This document shows positions 8,413 through 18,122 of a DNA stretch of 64,000 nucleotides, piece by piece (the first letter of the stretch is position 1; each line of letters starts with the position of its first letter). Made by a program: the position numbers and the translations under genes. Source of the stretch: Algibacter miyuki (GTDB taxonomy: Bacteria > Bacteroidota > Bacteroidia > Flavobacteriales > Flavobacteriaceae); the NCBI RefSeq assembly GCF_042427745.1, contig NZ_JBHMFA010000009.1; one strand, 5' to 3'. Below the pieces are notes generated by a model. It was not told the DNA's origin and did not search any database. It saw only the letters and a program-made list of their open reading frames with translations.

Positions 8413-9330
8413 TTATTTACTAATAGAGGCTTGAAATTGCTGCGGCGTTATCATTTCCATTTTTTTAAATTGACGGTTAAAATAACTGGTATTGTTAAAG
8501 CCGGATTTAAATGCAATTTCGGACATGCGGAAGCCTTTGCGTTCTTTAATGAGTTTTTTAGAGAACTTTATTTTTTCGGAATTTATGTAATCTATAGGAG
8601 AAATGCCGAGTGTGTTTTTAAATTTTTTATGAAAATGTGAGGTGCTCATACACGCTTTTTTTGCGAGCAAATCGACACTAATATCTTTATTGGTGAGGTT
8701 GTTTTTTATAAATTTTATTGCCATCCCGATGCGGGTGTCGTTTAAAAAAGAATCGGTGTCGTTAAGGATAAACGATTTGGCTTTGGTTTGCAATAACCGA
8801 ACAATGAGCTCTTGTATCATTAAATCGAGTAGCACATCTTTCGAGGTGTTGTTATTGGTAAAGGTGTAAACTAGGCGTTTTACCAAATGGTTTACATCGG
8901 TGTTATTAATAAGGTGCGAGGCGTTTTGATCGAGTTGCCATGTGTTGTTTTCATTTTCTATGGCGACTTGGTGATTAAATTTTTCGACCACCTCGTTAAT
9001 TTTATGGTCGTCAATACCTAAGGCTAAACATTGGGTTGGATTATCCATTGTGGCTAAGGGGAAGTCGATGACCATTTCTTTTCCGGTAGGCATAACAACA
9101 GATTCTCCAGGGAAAAAATCGAAAGATTCTAGCCCATCAATATGCATTACTTTTTTTCCGGTAAGCATGCTCGCAATTATAGGGAAATCGAATTTGAGCG
9201 CTACTTGTTCTGCGTAAGCGTGTGTTTCGTATATATTTAATTCGGCATAATCGGCATTATAAGTGGTTCTGTTTTCAACCAAAGTGGTGAGTTTTCTAAT
9301 GCTTCTGTGGTGGTTTAGTAGTTGGCTCAT
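8413..9330 (-). CDS. AraC-family transcriptional regulator
   Basis: 305 residues. The N-terminal half matches the AraC-type regulatory region seen next to aldehyde/alcohol genes (about 10-190). The C-terminal 100 residues contain the two helix-turn-helix units, including ISPIDYINSEKIKFSKKLI and the conserved FNNTSYFNRQFKK signature. It is divergent from the AldB-type aldehyde dehydrogenase gene with a 233-base shared upstream region, so it is the likely local activator, responding to an aldehyde or alcohol. This is inference from arrangement. Confidence 0.88.
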   Translation of the reverse strand: MSQLLNHHRSIRKLTTLVENRTTYNADYAELNIYETHAYAEQVALKFDFPIIASMLTGKKVMHIDGLESFDFFPGESVVMPTGKEMVIDFPLATMDNPTQCLALGIDDHKINEVVEKFNHQVAIENENNTWQLDQNASHLINNTDVNHLVKRLVYTFTNNNTSKDVLLDLMIQELIVRLLQTKAKSFILNDTDSFLNDTRIGMAIKFIKNNLTNKDISVDLLAKKACMSTSHFHKKFKNTLGISPIDYINSEKIKFSKKLIKERKGFRMSEIAFKSGFNNTSYFNRQFKKMEMITPQQFQASISK

Positions 9331-9563
9331 AATTAATAGTACAAAAAAAACAGGTGTTGAAAGTTAAATAATAGATATGTTCATTATTATAATAAATACG
9401 TTCAAGTGTTTTCGGATTTGATAGTTTAATTTTATGAAATGTAAATATTAAGCAATTTATTAATAATAATTATGAGAATATGTTAAAATGATGTGAAAAT
9501 CAGGAAGACTATTCGGTAAGGTTGCTTAACGTAAATGTTCAACTAAATTTAAATAAGACCATA

Positions 9564-11063
9564 ATGAGTTATTCTAAACCAAAATTTAAGGAATCGTATT
9601 CTAATTTTATCAACGGAAAATTTGTTGCGCCAATTGGAGGGCAATATTTTGATAATACATCGCCTATTGATAATACTTTAATTTCTAAATATCCGCGATC
9701 GCAAAAGGAAGATGTAGACTTGGCGCTCGATGCTGCTAATGCTGCAAAAGAATCTTGGGGAAATACGCCAGCTGCAGAACGTGCCGCTTTATTGAATAAA
9801 GTAGCCGATATTATTGAAGAAAATCTTGAAGAATTCGCCCTAGTTGAAACCTGTGATAACGGGAAACCTATACGGGAAACTTTAAATGCCGATATACCAT
9901 TAGCGATAGACCATTGGCGTTATTTTGCGGCGTGTATTCGTGCAGAAGAAGGGAGTGCTACCGAGTTAGACTCCAAAACCTTATCGATGAATATTAAAGA
10001 GCCGTTAGGTGTGGTTGGGCAAATAATTCCGTGGAATTTTCCTTTATTAATGTTATCATGGAAAGTGCCACCAGCTTTGGCTACAGGGAATTGTGTGGTT
10101 TTAAAGCCTGCGGAACAAACACCATCTTCGGCCACATTATTAATGGAGAAAATTGCCGATGTATTTCCTCCGGGCGTTTTCAATATTGTACATGGTTTTG
10201 GTCCGGAAGCAGGGAAACCATTAGCATCTAGCCCAAAAGTGGATAAGGTGGCTTTTACAGGAGAAACCACAACGGGACAATTAATTATGCAATATGCCTC
10301 TAAAAACCTAAATCCGGTAACGATGGAATTGGGCGGAAAATCTCCAAATGTATTCTTTAACTCGGTTATGGATCATGACGATGAATTTTTAGATAAAGCC
10401 ATTGAAGGTGCTGTTTTATTTGCCTTCAATCAAGGTGAAGTTTGTACCTGTCCTTCCCGTATTTTAGTACAAGAAGATATTTATGATGCTTTTATGGAGC
10501 GTGTTGTAGCAAGAACAAATGCCATTATTCAAGATAATCCTTACGATGTAAATACTATGGTTGGTGCGCAAGCATCAAACGATCAATACGAAAAAATTCA
10601 GTCTTATTTAAAAATAGGAAAAGAAGAAGGAGCTAAGGTGTTAACCGGTGGCGATGCTAAAAAACTAAGTGGCGATTTTGCAAACGGATTTTACATACAG
10701 CCAACTATTTTAGAAGGTCATAATAAAATGCGCGTTTTCCAAGAAGAGATTTTTGGTCCCGTAGCATGTGTTACAAAATTTAAAGATGAAGCCGAAGCGT
10801 TGGAAATTGCCAATGATACGCTTTATGGTTTAGGTGCTGGTGTTTGGACACGCGATGCACATCAATTATATCAAATTCCTAGAGCTATTAAAGCCGGTCG
10901 TGTTTGGGTAAACTGCTATCACGCTTACCCAGCACACGCGCCGTTTGGAGGTTATAAAAAATCGGGATTCGGACGTGAAAATCATGTGATGATGATGAAT
11001 TATTATCGTCAAACAAAAAACATGCTGATTTCTTATGACAAGAATAAGTTAGGTTTCTTTTAG
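9564..11063 (+). CDS. AldB/ExaC-type aldehyde dehydrogenase
   Basis: 499 residues from the ATG at 9564; an upstream in-frame start at 9522 would add a non-conserved lysine-poor leader and is not preferred. The family motifs are present: IIPWNFP at 154-160, FTGET at 231-235, the general base Glu255 in MELGGKSPN, and the nucleophile Cys294 in NQGEVCTCPSR. The GEVCTC signature and whole-length pattern match AldB-like NAD(P)-dependent acetaldehyde dehydrogenases. Together with acetyl-CoA synthetase downstream it would convert acetaldehyde to acetate and acetyl-CoA. Confidence 0.92.
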   Translation: MSYSKPKFKESYSNFINGKFVAPIGGQYFDNTSPIDNTLISKYPRSQKEDVDLALDAANAAKESWGNTPAAERAALLNKVADIIEENLEEFALVETCDNGKPIRETLNADIPLAIDHWRYFAACIRAEEGSATELDSKTLSMNIKEPLGVVGQIIPWNFPLLMLSWKVPPALATGNCVVLKPAEQTPSSATLLMEKIADVFPPGVFNIVHGFGPEAGKPLASSPKVDKVAFTGETTTGQLIMQYASKNLNPVTMELGGKSPNVFFNSVMDHDDEFLDKAIEGAVLFAFNQGEVCTCPSRILVQEDIYDAFMERVVARTNAIIQDNPYDVNTMVGAQASNDQYEKIQSYLKIGKEEGAKVLTGGDAKKLSGDFANGFYIQPTILEGHNKMRVFQEEIFGPVACVTKFKDEAEALEIANDTLYGLGAGVWTRDAHQLYQIPRAIKAGRVWVNCYHAYPAHAPFGGYKKSGFGRENHVMMMNYYRQTKNMLISYDKNKLGFF

Positions 11064-11087
11064 AATGAAATTAATAGATTAAGACTT

Positions 11088-11121
11088 AAAAGGTTGAACC
11101 GTGCAGTGTTCAGCCTTTTTT
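11088..11121 (+). terminator. Intrinsic terminator after the aldehyde dehydrogenase
   Basis: AAAAGGTTGAAC (11088-11099) pairs with GTTCAGCCTTTT (11108-11119), with one G-U pair and a T run. It overlaps the GTG at 11101, which argues that the downstream DUF779 gene starts at the ATG at 11143 instead. Confidence 0.8.
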
Positions 11122-11142
11122 GTAATATTAAATTTAAAAATT

Positions 11143-11499
11143 ATGAAAAGAGTAGAAATCACAAAAGAAGCAGCGGCTGTAGTAGAAGAATTGAAAGCAA
11201 AACATGGCGAACTTATTTTTCACCAAAGTGGAGGCTGTTGCGACGGGTCGGCACCTATGATTTTTGAAAAAGACGACATGTATCTCGATGAAAGCGATAT
11301 TTTATTGGGCACGGTGGCAGGGGTTAATTTTTATATGAATCAAGATCAATTTGAATATTGGAAACACACCCATTTAACGGTAGATGTAACCAAAGGCAGA
11401 GGAGCCAGTTTCTCTTTAGAAATTCCTTTAGGGCTTCGATTTTTAATTCATTCTCGATTATTTACAGAAGCCGAACAAGCATTTTTTAAAACCGTTTAA
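11143..11499 (+). CDS. DUF779 family protein
   Basis: 118 residues from the ATG at 11143. The motif HQSGGCCDGS (about residues 27-36) with a vicinal cysteine pair and the following P-M-x-x-E pattern identify DUF779, a small family that is repeatedly encoded next to aldehyde dehydrogenases. Biochemical function is unknown; the cysteines suggest metal binding or redox. Here it is separated from the dehydrogenase by a terminator, so some transcript must read through or a separate weak promoter must exist. Confidence 0.85.
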   Translation: MKRVEITKEAAAVVEELKAKHGELIFHQSGGCCDGSAPMIFEKDDMYLDESDILLGTVAGVNFYMNQDQFEYWKHTHLTVDVTKGRGASFSLEIPLGLRFLIHSRLFTEAEQAFFKTV

Positions 11500-11662
11500 A
11501 AATTAATTATTTTAAATATTTTTTTGTTAACAAAACCAAAAATTAAAGTCAAATACATATTATTTTGCTATTTTAGAACACAGAACTAAATAACTTTTTT
11601 AAAAACAGAAATCAGCAGGAAATTCCCACTTTTTCTGCTAAAAATCAACTAAAAAACACATC

Positions 11663-13570
11663 ATGAGTAATTATCACATAAAACATTTAGAAGAATATTA
11701 TCAAGTCTATAGAAAATCGGTTAGAGAACCCGAAAATTTTTGGGAAGAAATTGCTGAAGAGCATTTTATGTGGCAAAAAAAATGGGATAAAGTTTTAAGT
11801 TGGGATTTTTCAAAGCCTGAAGTTAAATGGTTTGGAGGCGCACAATTAAATATTACAGAAAACTGTATCGATAGGCATTTGCCAACACGCGGCGATAAAA
11901 CGGCTATTTTATTTGAGCCAAACAACCCGAACGATCCAGCAGAACATATTACGTACAATCAATTGCACGATCGTGTCAATCAGTTTGCCAATGTTTTAAA
12001 AAGTCAAGGTATTACTAAAGGCGATCGCGTTTGTATTTACTTACCAATGATTCCTGAATTAGCGATTGCAACTTTAGCCTGTGCTAGAATTGGAGCTATT
12101 CATTCGGTGGTATTTGCAGGGTTTTCTGCTACAGCATTATCTACTAGAATAAACGATTCCGATTGTAAAATAGTAATTACTAGCGACGGTTCTTACCGTG
12201 GCTCAAAAACCATAGATTTAAAAGGTATTGTAGACGAAGCTTTAGAGAGTTGCCCAGGCATTAAAAATGTTTTGGTGGCCAAACGAATTAATACAGATAT
12301 CCATATGGAAGCTGGGCGCGACCAATGGTTGCAACCCCTTTTAGAAGAAGCTTCAACTGTATGTAAAGCTGAGGTTATGAATGCCGAAGATCCGTTGTTT
12401 ATTTTATATACGTCGGGTTCTACCGGAAAACCAAAAGGTATGGTGCATACCACCGCCGGATATATGGTTTACACGGCTTATACATTTAAAAATATTTTTC
12501 AATATAAAGAAAACGATGTGTATTGGTGTACTGCCGATATTGGTTGGATTACTGGTCACAGTTACATTCTTTATGGTCCGTTAACAAATGGCGCTACAAC
12601 CGTTTTGTTTGAAGGTGTACCGAGTTATCCAGATTTTGGACGCTTTTGGGAAATTGTAGAAAAACACAAAGTGAATCAATTTTACACCGCACCAACCGCT
12701 ATTAGAGCATTGGCAAAACAAGGCGTAGAATTAGTAGAAAAATACGATTTATCATCATTAAAAGTGCTTGGTTCGGTAGGCGAGCCTATAAACGAAGAAG
12801 CTTGGCACTGGTATAATGATAATGTTGGGAAAAAGAAAAGTCCGATTGTTGATACATGGTGGCAAACAGAAACTGGCGGAATTATGATTAGCCCAATTCC
12901 GTTTGTAACACCAACAAAACCAACGTATGCCACGTTACCGTTTATTGGTATTCAACCGGCTTTAATGGATGAAGAAGGACAGGAGTTAAAAGGCAATCAA
13001 GTCGACGGGCGTTTGTGTATAAAATTCCCTTGGCCAAGTATGGCTAGAACCATTTGGGGAAATCATCAACGATATAAAGACACATACTTTTCGGCTTACG
13101 AAAACAAATATTTTACAGGCGATGGAGCCTTACGTGATGAGGTTGGCTATTACAGAATTACAGGTCGTGTAGACGATGTTATTATCGTTTCGGGGCATAA
13201 TCTTGGAACTGCACCTATAGAAGATGCGGTTAACGAGCATCCAGCAGTTGCAGAGTCGGCTATTGTTGGTTTTCCACACGATATTAAAGGAAACGCACTT
13301 TATGGTTATGTTATTCTGAAGGATTTTGGTGAAACCAGAGATCATAATAACCTAAGAAAAGAAATTAATCAAATGATTACCGAATCTATTGGTCCAATCG
13401 CGAAACTAGATAAAATTCAGTTTACCGTTGGATTACCAAAAACACGTTCGGGCAAAATTATGAGACGTATTTTACGTAAAATAGCAAGTAAGGATACTAG
13501 CAACTTAGGAGATACAAGTACATTATTAAACCCAGAGGTTGTTCAAGAAATTATGGATAACGTGCTGTAG
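11663..13570 (+). CDS. acs: Acetate--CoA ligase (acetyl-CoA synthetase)
   Basis: 635 residues, the usual length of AMP-forming acetyl-CoA synthetase. The N-terminal Acs cap (EEYYQVYRKSVREPENFWEEIA), the P-loop YTSGSTGKPKG at about 252-262, the WWQTETGG motif at about 412-419, and the C-terminal acetylatable lysine motif TRSGKIMRR at about 594-602 are all present. It converts acetate, ATP and CoA to acetyl-CoA. Position after the aldehyde dehydrogenase module suggests use of ethanol- or acetaldehyde-derived acetate. Confidence 0.96.
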   Translation: MSNYHIKHLEEYYQVYRKSVREPENFWEEIAEEHFMWQKKWDKVLSWDFSKPEVKWFGGAQLNITENCIDRHLPTRGDKTAILFEPNNPNDPAEHITYNQLHDRVNQFANVLKSQGITKGDRVCIYLPMIPELAIATLACARIGAIHSVVFAGFSATALSTRINDSDCKIVITSDGSYRGSKTIDLKGIVDEALESCPGIKNVLVAKRINTDIHMEAGRDQWLQPLLEEASTVCKAEVMNAEDPLFILYTSGSTGKPKGMVHTTAGYMVYTAYTFKNIFQYKENDVYWCTADIGWITGHSYILYGPLTNGATTVLFEGVPSYPDFGRFWEIVEKHKVNQFYTAPTAIRALAKQGVELVEKYDLSSLKVLGSVGEPINEEAWHWYNDNVGKKKSPIVDTWWQTETGGIMISPIPFVTPTKPTYATLPFIGIQPALMDEEGQELKGNQVDGRLCIKFPWPSMARTIWGNHQRYKDTYFSAYENKYFTGDGALRDEVGYYRITGRVDDVIIVSGHNLGTAPIEDAVNEHPAVAESAIVGFPHDIKGNALYGYVILKDFGETRDHNNLRKEINQMITESIGPIAKLDKIQFTVGLPKTRSGKIMRRILRKIASKDTSNLGDTSTLLNPEVVQEIMDNVL

Positions 13571-13593
13571 TTTAATCTATGTAAATAGAAAAT

Positions 13594-13699
13594 ATATTAC
13601 AGAATATATGCTGTAATATTTTGTAATAAAAAGAGAGTCGCAAGTTTATATGCTGAAGTTTTTTAGAAAACTGAAGTGTATGAGGTTTGCGGCTTTTTT
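13594..13699 (+). terminator. Tandem hairpins after acs
   Basis: A first stem ATATTACAG/CTGTAATAT lies at 13594-13619 with a short T-rich tail. A second stem AGTCGCAA (13636-13643) with TTGCGGCT (13687-13694) is closed by a six-T run. The second, with an inner AT hairpin, is the better terminator. Confidence 0.6.
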
Positions 13700-14213
13700 A
13701 TTGATTTTAGTGTGCGTGGGGGTTTGTTTGAAGCTTATTGTAACCTAAATAAAGGAATTAAAATAACATGTATACTGTCTATAACAGGTTATTAAGTTGA
13801 ATCGAAAACTTGAGATTTAATAGTTTTACTGAATTATATGTTGAATTATTCTATTTGATATCTTTTTTTTCATCAACTTTTAATATCTTTAAAAACATTT
13901 TCTTCCCTAAATAATTTCTAAATGATGGATTTAGCTTATGATTTCATATTGAAGTCTAAACGATACATCATTTAAAAATAAATGAATAGCTTTAAGACCT
14001 TAATAAAAGGTATTATTAATCATAAAATAGATATATAGTTAATAGTATCTATATACTTATGTTGTCAGTAATTTGAGGCAACCAATAAGCCAGTTTTAGC
14101 TCAAATTTTTTTGTACTCTCATACTTTATTTTAACTAAATACATTAAAGATTAAATCTCTAATAAGCTTTAAAAACTTAAAGACATAGTTATATGTGCTT
14201 ACATAACTCATCT
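13700..14213. other. AT-rich gene-free stretch
   Basis: About 510 bases with no credible reading frame. The only structure seen is a 9-base inverted pair, TAAATGATG at 13919-13927 and CATCATTTA at 13966-13974. No recognisable mobile element or RNA gene. Confidence 0.4.
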
Positions 14214-15218
14214 TTATTTATGTTTTTCACTAAAATCTTCAACTATGTATCCGTAATAAAGACTTGTCCTCCAATCATTATAAGCCCTTAATACCATATT
14301 GTTATTATCTCTATAGCAACGACTACTTCGAGGACAGCCAACATATTCCAGGAAATCATTTTTTGATAAAATATTAATTGTTTGATTTATATTAAATTCT
14401 TTATTATCAATAATTACTTTTTCTATGAAGTACTCTTCTCCAGCTTTAAATTTTTTTGCATAAAAAGTAACACTCAAAAAAGTTTTTATTGGATAGACTA
14501 AATCATTTGCAAATAAATTAAAATCGTCTACTATTCCTTGTGCTTCTATTATTCTTCTTTCTCCTGAAGTTTTATTTAATAATGAAATAGTTGCTTCATA
14601 ATTCTGCTTTTTATATGTTTTAAATGGATTACAAATAATTTCTATAGTAGTTCTTCTTCTTGGGTGGGTTACATTTGTTAGATATCTATAGGATGTTTTT
14701 TTTGGAGGTTGTAACTCATAACTATCTTCTGGTAAAACTTGATGTCTAGTTCTTTTTGGAAAATATGTTCTTATTTCAGCAAAATAATTAGCTGATAAAC
14801 TATCAAGTAATTCAACTTTGTCATCGATTGCTCTTTTATCTGCGTATTCAGCTTTCTGTATTTTAAAACATAGTCTTCTTCCTCGTTCAATTTGATTCGC
14901 AATATTTTGTGCATCTTTGAAAAGATTAAAAGTTTGAGTTAAACTATAATTAGGATTATTGGTTTTGTTATAATATTTTAAATCCCCAGTTCCTTGACAT
15001 TTCCAACATTTTTCTTTTCCAGATGCTTCTGATTTTGTATAACCAAATCTACAATTATGACAAGGAGTTTTTGAATCTTTATAAGTTCTTGTTCCTTCAC
15101 ATACATGACAATCAATTTCACCTCCACCATTACAAAGGTCACATTGTTGTGCTGTGGCAATAAAAACAAATATTAAACTAAAAAAAGATGTAAGAATATA
15201 TGTTCTCATTGTATTCAT
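14214..15218 (-). CDS. Exported protein with DnaJ-like cysteine-rich zinc-finger repeats
   Basis: 334 residues. A signal peptide spans about 1-24 (cleavage near TAQ/Q). Immediately after come four CxxC pairs: Cys26/29, Cys37/40, Cys53/56 and Cys71/74, with glycine spacing (CNGGG, CEGT, CQGTGDL) like the DnaJ central zinc finger but without a J-domain. The remaining 250 residues are polar with beta-rich segments and match nothing I know. A zinc-binding role outside the cytoplasm is inferred. It lies alone in a gene-poor region; an alternative start is Met4. Confidence 0.75.
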   Translation of the reverse strand: MNTMRTYILTSFFSLIFVFIATAQQCDLCNGGGEIDCHVCEGTRTYKDSKTPCHNCRFGYTKSEASGKEKCWKCQGTGDLKYYNKTNNPNYSLTQTFNLFKDAQNIANQIERGRRLCFKIQKAEYADKRAIDDKVELLDSLSANYFAEIRTYFPKRTRHQVLPEDSYELQPPKKTSYRYLTNVTHPRRRTTIEIICNPFKTYKKQNYEATISLLNKTSGERRIIEAQGIVDDFNLFANDLVYPIKTFLSVTFYAKKFKAGEEYFIEKVIIDNKEFNINQTINILSKNDFLEYVGCPRSSRCYRDNNNMVLRAYNDWRTSLYYGYIVEDFSEKHK

Positions 15219-15676
15219 AATTTACTTAATATTAGGCTAATATAAGAAATTTTAAAAAACTACAAGAATAAAAACTACTGCCAACACCATGTATAATTAA
15301 TTGCTTCTGCCGGCTAAGACGACGATCTTTGTGTACATTTAATTATATTGTATTGCAGAAAATGAATCCTGTACTTTTACGCAACTAACCATACATAAAC
15401 ACGTTGATATTCATGGCTCACTCAGCTCTGGTAAAATAAAAACTACTCAAAAGTGGTTTAAAATTAATCCCTTAAATCCCACTCAACGGACTTCAGACAA
15501 TTCAAAACGCCACTGTTACGTGCGACTGACTTTGCTCGTGCTAGAAAACTCTCAGGTTTCTAAATTTAGCCGCATATCTTTCGTAAAATAAGACGGATAA
15601 AAAATACCATGCACACAAACATGGCGCTATTCTTATAGGTAACCATTGTGCTGCTTTTTGCAACCAAACGAGATAA
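15219..15676. other. Gene-free stretch with degenerate repeat-like ends
   Basis: No credible gene. Near the left side CAACACCATGTATAATTAAT (from about 15289) resembles, in reverse complement, the stretch ending ACATAAACACGTTG near 15405, and a GGTAACCATTGTG motif lies near 15640. These look like degraded ends of a dispersed element related to the one at 17.3 kb, but similarity is weak. Confidence 0.3.
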
Positions 15677-16273
15677 TTACAAATTAAGCATTAAATCATT
15701 TAAAAACGTACTGTAATTATCCAATTCAAAAGGAACATCTGCATTTTTTTCCATATCGTGAAAATGATGTGTTGCTAACAATTCCATTCCTGTAAAAGCA
15801 TTCATTCTATGAAACCCAAACATAACACCTTCATCTACGCTTTTTTGATTAAAAAATTCATTTTCTAAAGTAAATGCCGTCTTTGGTGCATTCCAACTTG
15901 TAGTAAGTATATATTTTTTTCCGTGCATTAACCCGCCAGTCCCGTAATTGATGTTTGGATTTTTTCTACTTCTTCCATCACTGGCATAAATTCCATTTTG
16001 ATGGCCTTCCGTAAAAACTTCATCTATATATTTTTTAAATCCAAACGGTATTTGAAACCACCAAATTGGCGTATGATAAATCACTACATCTGCCCACTTA
16101 AATTTTTCAACTTCTTCTTTTACATCATAATTGTCGCCTACTTGAGTAAATTTCACCTCAAATTCCTTAAGCGTATCAAAATATGATTTAGTGGTATTGA
16201 AAAGTGTTTCGTTAAATCTTCCTCCAGAATGTGCAAAGGGATGACCTCCATTAATTATAAATATATTTTTCAT
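15677..16273 (-). CDS. NAD(P)H-dependent oxidoreductase (MdaB/KefF-like flavodoxin fold)
   Basis: 198 residues of the flavodoxin-like quinone reductase family. Visible motifs are the N-terminal FIINGGHPF with the flavin phosphate-binding loop, VIYHTPIWWFQIPFGFKKYIDEVF at about 64-87, and YGTGGLMHGKKYILTTSWNAP at about 109-129, characteristic of MdaB. It would reduce quinones with FAD and NAD(P)H to limit redox cycling. It is divergent from a LysR-family gene, the usual arrangement for quinone- or oxidant-responsive control. Confidence 0.88.
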   Translation of the reverse strand: MKNIFIINGGHPFAHSGGRFNETLFNTTKSYFDTLKEFEVKFTQVGDNYDVKEEVEKFKWADVVIYHTPIWWFQIPFGFKKYIDEVFTEGHQNGIYASDGRSRKNPNINYGTGGLMHGKKYILTTSWNAPKTAFTLENEFFNQKSVDEGVMFGFHRMNAFTGMELLATHHFHDMEKNADVPFELDNYSTFLNDLMLNL

Positions 16274-16318
16274 TTGTATCTTATTTAGTTTGAGGCGAAA
16301 TTAAAGCTATATATGTTA

Positions 16319-16347
16319 TTGTAAAAATAATACAAATCATACCTTTG
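16319..16347 (+). promoter_or_regulatory. Housekeeping-type promoter of the LysR gene
   Basis: TTG at 16319-16321, an 18-base spacer, then TACCTTTG at 16340-16347, an exact TAnnTTTG. The LysR ATG is at 16367. The region is shared with the divergent oxidoreductase gene. Confidence 0.65.
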
Positions 16348-16366
16348 TATAAATATTTTAATAGTT

Positions 16367-17269
16367 ATGGTAAATTTAGAATGGTACAGAACATTTAAAG
16401 AAATATATGAAAACGGAACTTTAACTAAAGCTTCTATTGCTTTATATGCTTCTCAACCCGGAGTTAGTGTCCACTTAAATGCACTAGAAGCTTATGTTGG
16501 GAAAAAGCTATTTGAACGTACTTCCAGAAAAATGATTCCAACAGAGGATGGGAAATTTTTATATGAATATATTATTGAGTCTTTAAAAAAACTTGAAATA
16601 GCAGAACAGCATTTTAAGAAAACCACGCAAGAAAAAAATCCATCTTTAAATATAGGAATGTGCTCTGAAATGTTTCAACTTATTATTGAACCCGAAATTA
16701 CCAAGCTAGACTTCGACCTAGTAGCTAGATTTGGATCACATATAGATTTAATAAAAGACCTAAATAATGGCATTTTAGATTTGGTAATAACACCTAAAAA
16801 ACAGAATGAAAAAAAATCGTTGGTTGAATATATTCCTTTTTCAAAAGAAAGAATCGTTTTAATAGCAGGAAATAAAACAGATACAACTCAAATTCAAAAC
16901 CACATTAAATCAAATGATTTCAATAAGTTAGAGGAGGTGCTGTTTCAAAATATTTGGTATAGCTCATCAAACGAAATGGAACATTTTAGACGTTTTTGGT
17001 TTGAGAATTTTAATAAGAAACCGGCCTTTAAACCGAACTATATTTTACCAAATATTACTTCTATTATAAGATGTTTAAACAATGGAAACGGACTTGCATT
17101 AGTTCCAGATTTTTTATGCCAAGAACAAATTTTAAGAAACGAAATAAATTTAGTTTGGGAAGGAAAAGTAAAAACTGAAAACACCTTATATTTTGCATCA
17201 AGAACAGATTTGAAATACAAAAAAGAATTAGATACAATTAAGACTATATTTACATCAAAAATGAAATAA
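16367..17269 (+). CDS. LysR-family transcriptional regulator
   Basis: 300 residues. The N-terminal winged helix-turn-helix (about 1-60) reads LEWYRTFKEIYENGTLTKAS...ASQPGVSVHLNALEAYVGKKLFERTSRKM, a clear LysR pattern. The rest is the substrate-binding domain. It probably controls the divergent MdaB-like oxidoreductase and itself. The inducer is unknown. Confidence 0.9.
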   Translation: MVNLEWYRTFKEIYENGTLTKASIALYASQPGVSVHLNALEAYVGKKLFERTSRKMIPTEDGKFLYEYIIESLKKLEIAEQHFKKTTQEKNPSLNIGMCSEMFQLIIEPEITKLDFDLVARFGSHIDLIKDLNNGILDLVITPKKQNEKKSLVEYIPFSKERIVLIAGNKTDTTQIQNHIKSNDFNKLEEVLFQNIWYSSSNEMEHFRRFWFENFNKKPAFKPNYILPNITSIIRCLNNGNGLALVPDFLCQEQILRNEINLVWEGKVKTENTLYFASRTDLKYKKELDTIKTIFTSKMK

Positions 17270-17521
17270 ACGTAGTATAACACGTGTATAAAACATGGCT
17301 AGTAATTGATTTATCTAAGGTTCGTGCGTATTTGCAGAGTCCGCCAAATTTTAAAATTTGGCTTGTAGAAAAATAAAGATAAAAACAAAATGTAAAAATT
17401 CGACTCGGTGCTAATCTTAGAGTTATCGTATATTTATACGCTACGTTTCATACACCAACGGTTCTACGCAATTTAAGAGCACGTACATTGTAACATATTA
17501 ATAATTTGCTCTACTTATACC
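17270..17521. repeat. Intergenic palindrome-bearing element-like DNA
   Basis: No gene. It contains a perfect 20-base palindrome, GCCAAATTTTAAAATTTGGC, at 17343-17362, preceded by TAACACGTGTATAAAACATG at about 17277 and ending near a GTACATTGTAAC at about 17492. The layout resembles dispersed intergenic sequences that I recall from other Flavobacteriaceae; this memory is unverified. Confidence 0.4.
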
Positions 17522-17542
17522 TTGAACACTAACTTACAAGAA

Positions 17543-17743
17543 ATGAAAAAGAATAATGGAACGATCTTTATGGTAATAGGATTGATGTTTACAACTCTTG
17601 GATTAACAATTTTGAAAGAATACAAAATTTTACAATATAGCGCTCTAATTCTTGGAGTTACATTAACAATATATAGTGTATTTGTATCAGGCAAATGGAA
17701 GAAAAACCAAAAAAGCATGAAAAATAAAAATTCTGCAAAATAA
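17543..17743 (+). CDS. Small two-helix membrane protein
   Basis: 66 residues from the ATG at 17543 (a TTG at 17522 in frame would add seven residues). Two hydrophobic helices span about 8-24 and 33-50, followed by a strongly basic tail of Lys, Asn and Ser. No family recognised. It is an orphan in a gene-poor stretch. The in-frame hydrophobic pattern argues that it is real, but small size limits confidence. Confidence 0.5.
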   Translation: MKKNNGTIFMVIGLMFTTLGLTILKEYKILQYSALILGVTLTIYSVFVSGKWKKNQKSMKNKNSAK

Positions 17744-18050
17744 TAAAATTAAAACGATTGAATAAAATACTCTGAATTGGAAAAAAATGCCGAATTTACT
17801 CTTTGGGAGTTATTACTCAAACGGAATTTAACAAGTTTGTGGAATTGATAAACTGAAAGAAAAATTAGCGGAATAAAAACGGCTTAGAATACCGTGCGTG
17901 GATAATTTTCTGGTTTTAGGTAGTTTACGAAAGCCTTTGCACTCAAAAACGCAGTCTTAATAAAGAAACACGTTAGAAAACATATACTCGTCTACCTACA
18001 ATTTATTTATATGCCTTCTAAGGAACAATCGAAAGCAAAATAAAACGAAA
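17744..18050 (+). pseudogene. Possible decayed short gene and remnant DNA
   Basis: In about 17770-17876, short in-frame pieces SELEKNAEFTLWELLLK, TQTEFNKFVEL and GIDKLKEKLAE-stop appear in different frames. Together they look like a short coiled-coil C-terminus broken by frameshifts. The rest to 18050 has no recognisable content. Confidence 0.25.
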
Positions 18051-18079
18051 AAAGGTGGTAAAAAAAATACCACCTTTAA
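18051..18079 (-). terminator. Intrinsic terminator of the sorting-domain protein gene
   Basis: AAAGGTGGTA (18051-18060) and TACCACCTTT (18068-18077) form a perfect 10-pair stem. Read on the minus strand it is followed by a T run, downstream of the gene ending at 18123. Confidence 0.85.
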
Positions 18080-18122
18080 TTGTATATACGTATTTTAGAA
18101 TGTCAAATAAGGTGAAATTAAA

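Noticed and set aside
9522..9563. Upstream start of the aldehyde dehydrogenase
   Set aside because: The added residues are not typical of the family; ATG at 9564 matches the AldB N-terminus.
11101..11142. GTG start of the DUF779 gene
   Set aside because: Lies within the loop of the terminator at 11088-11121.
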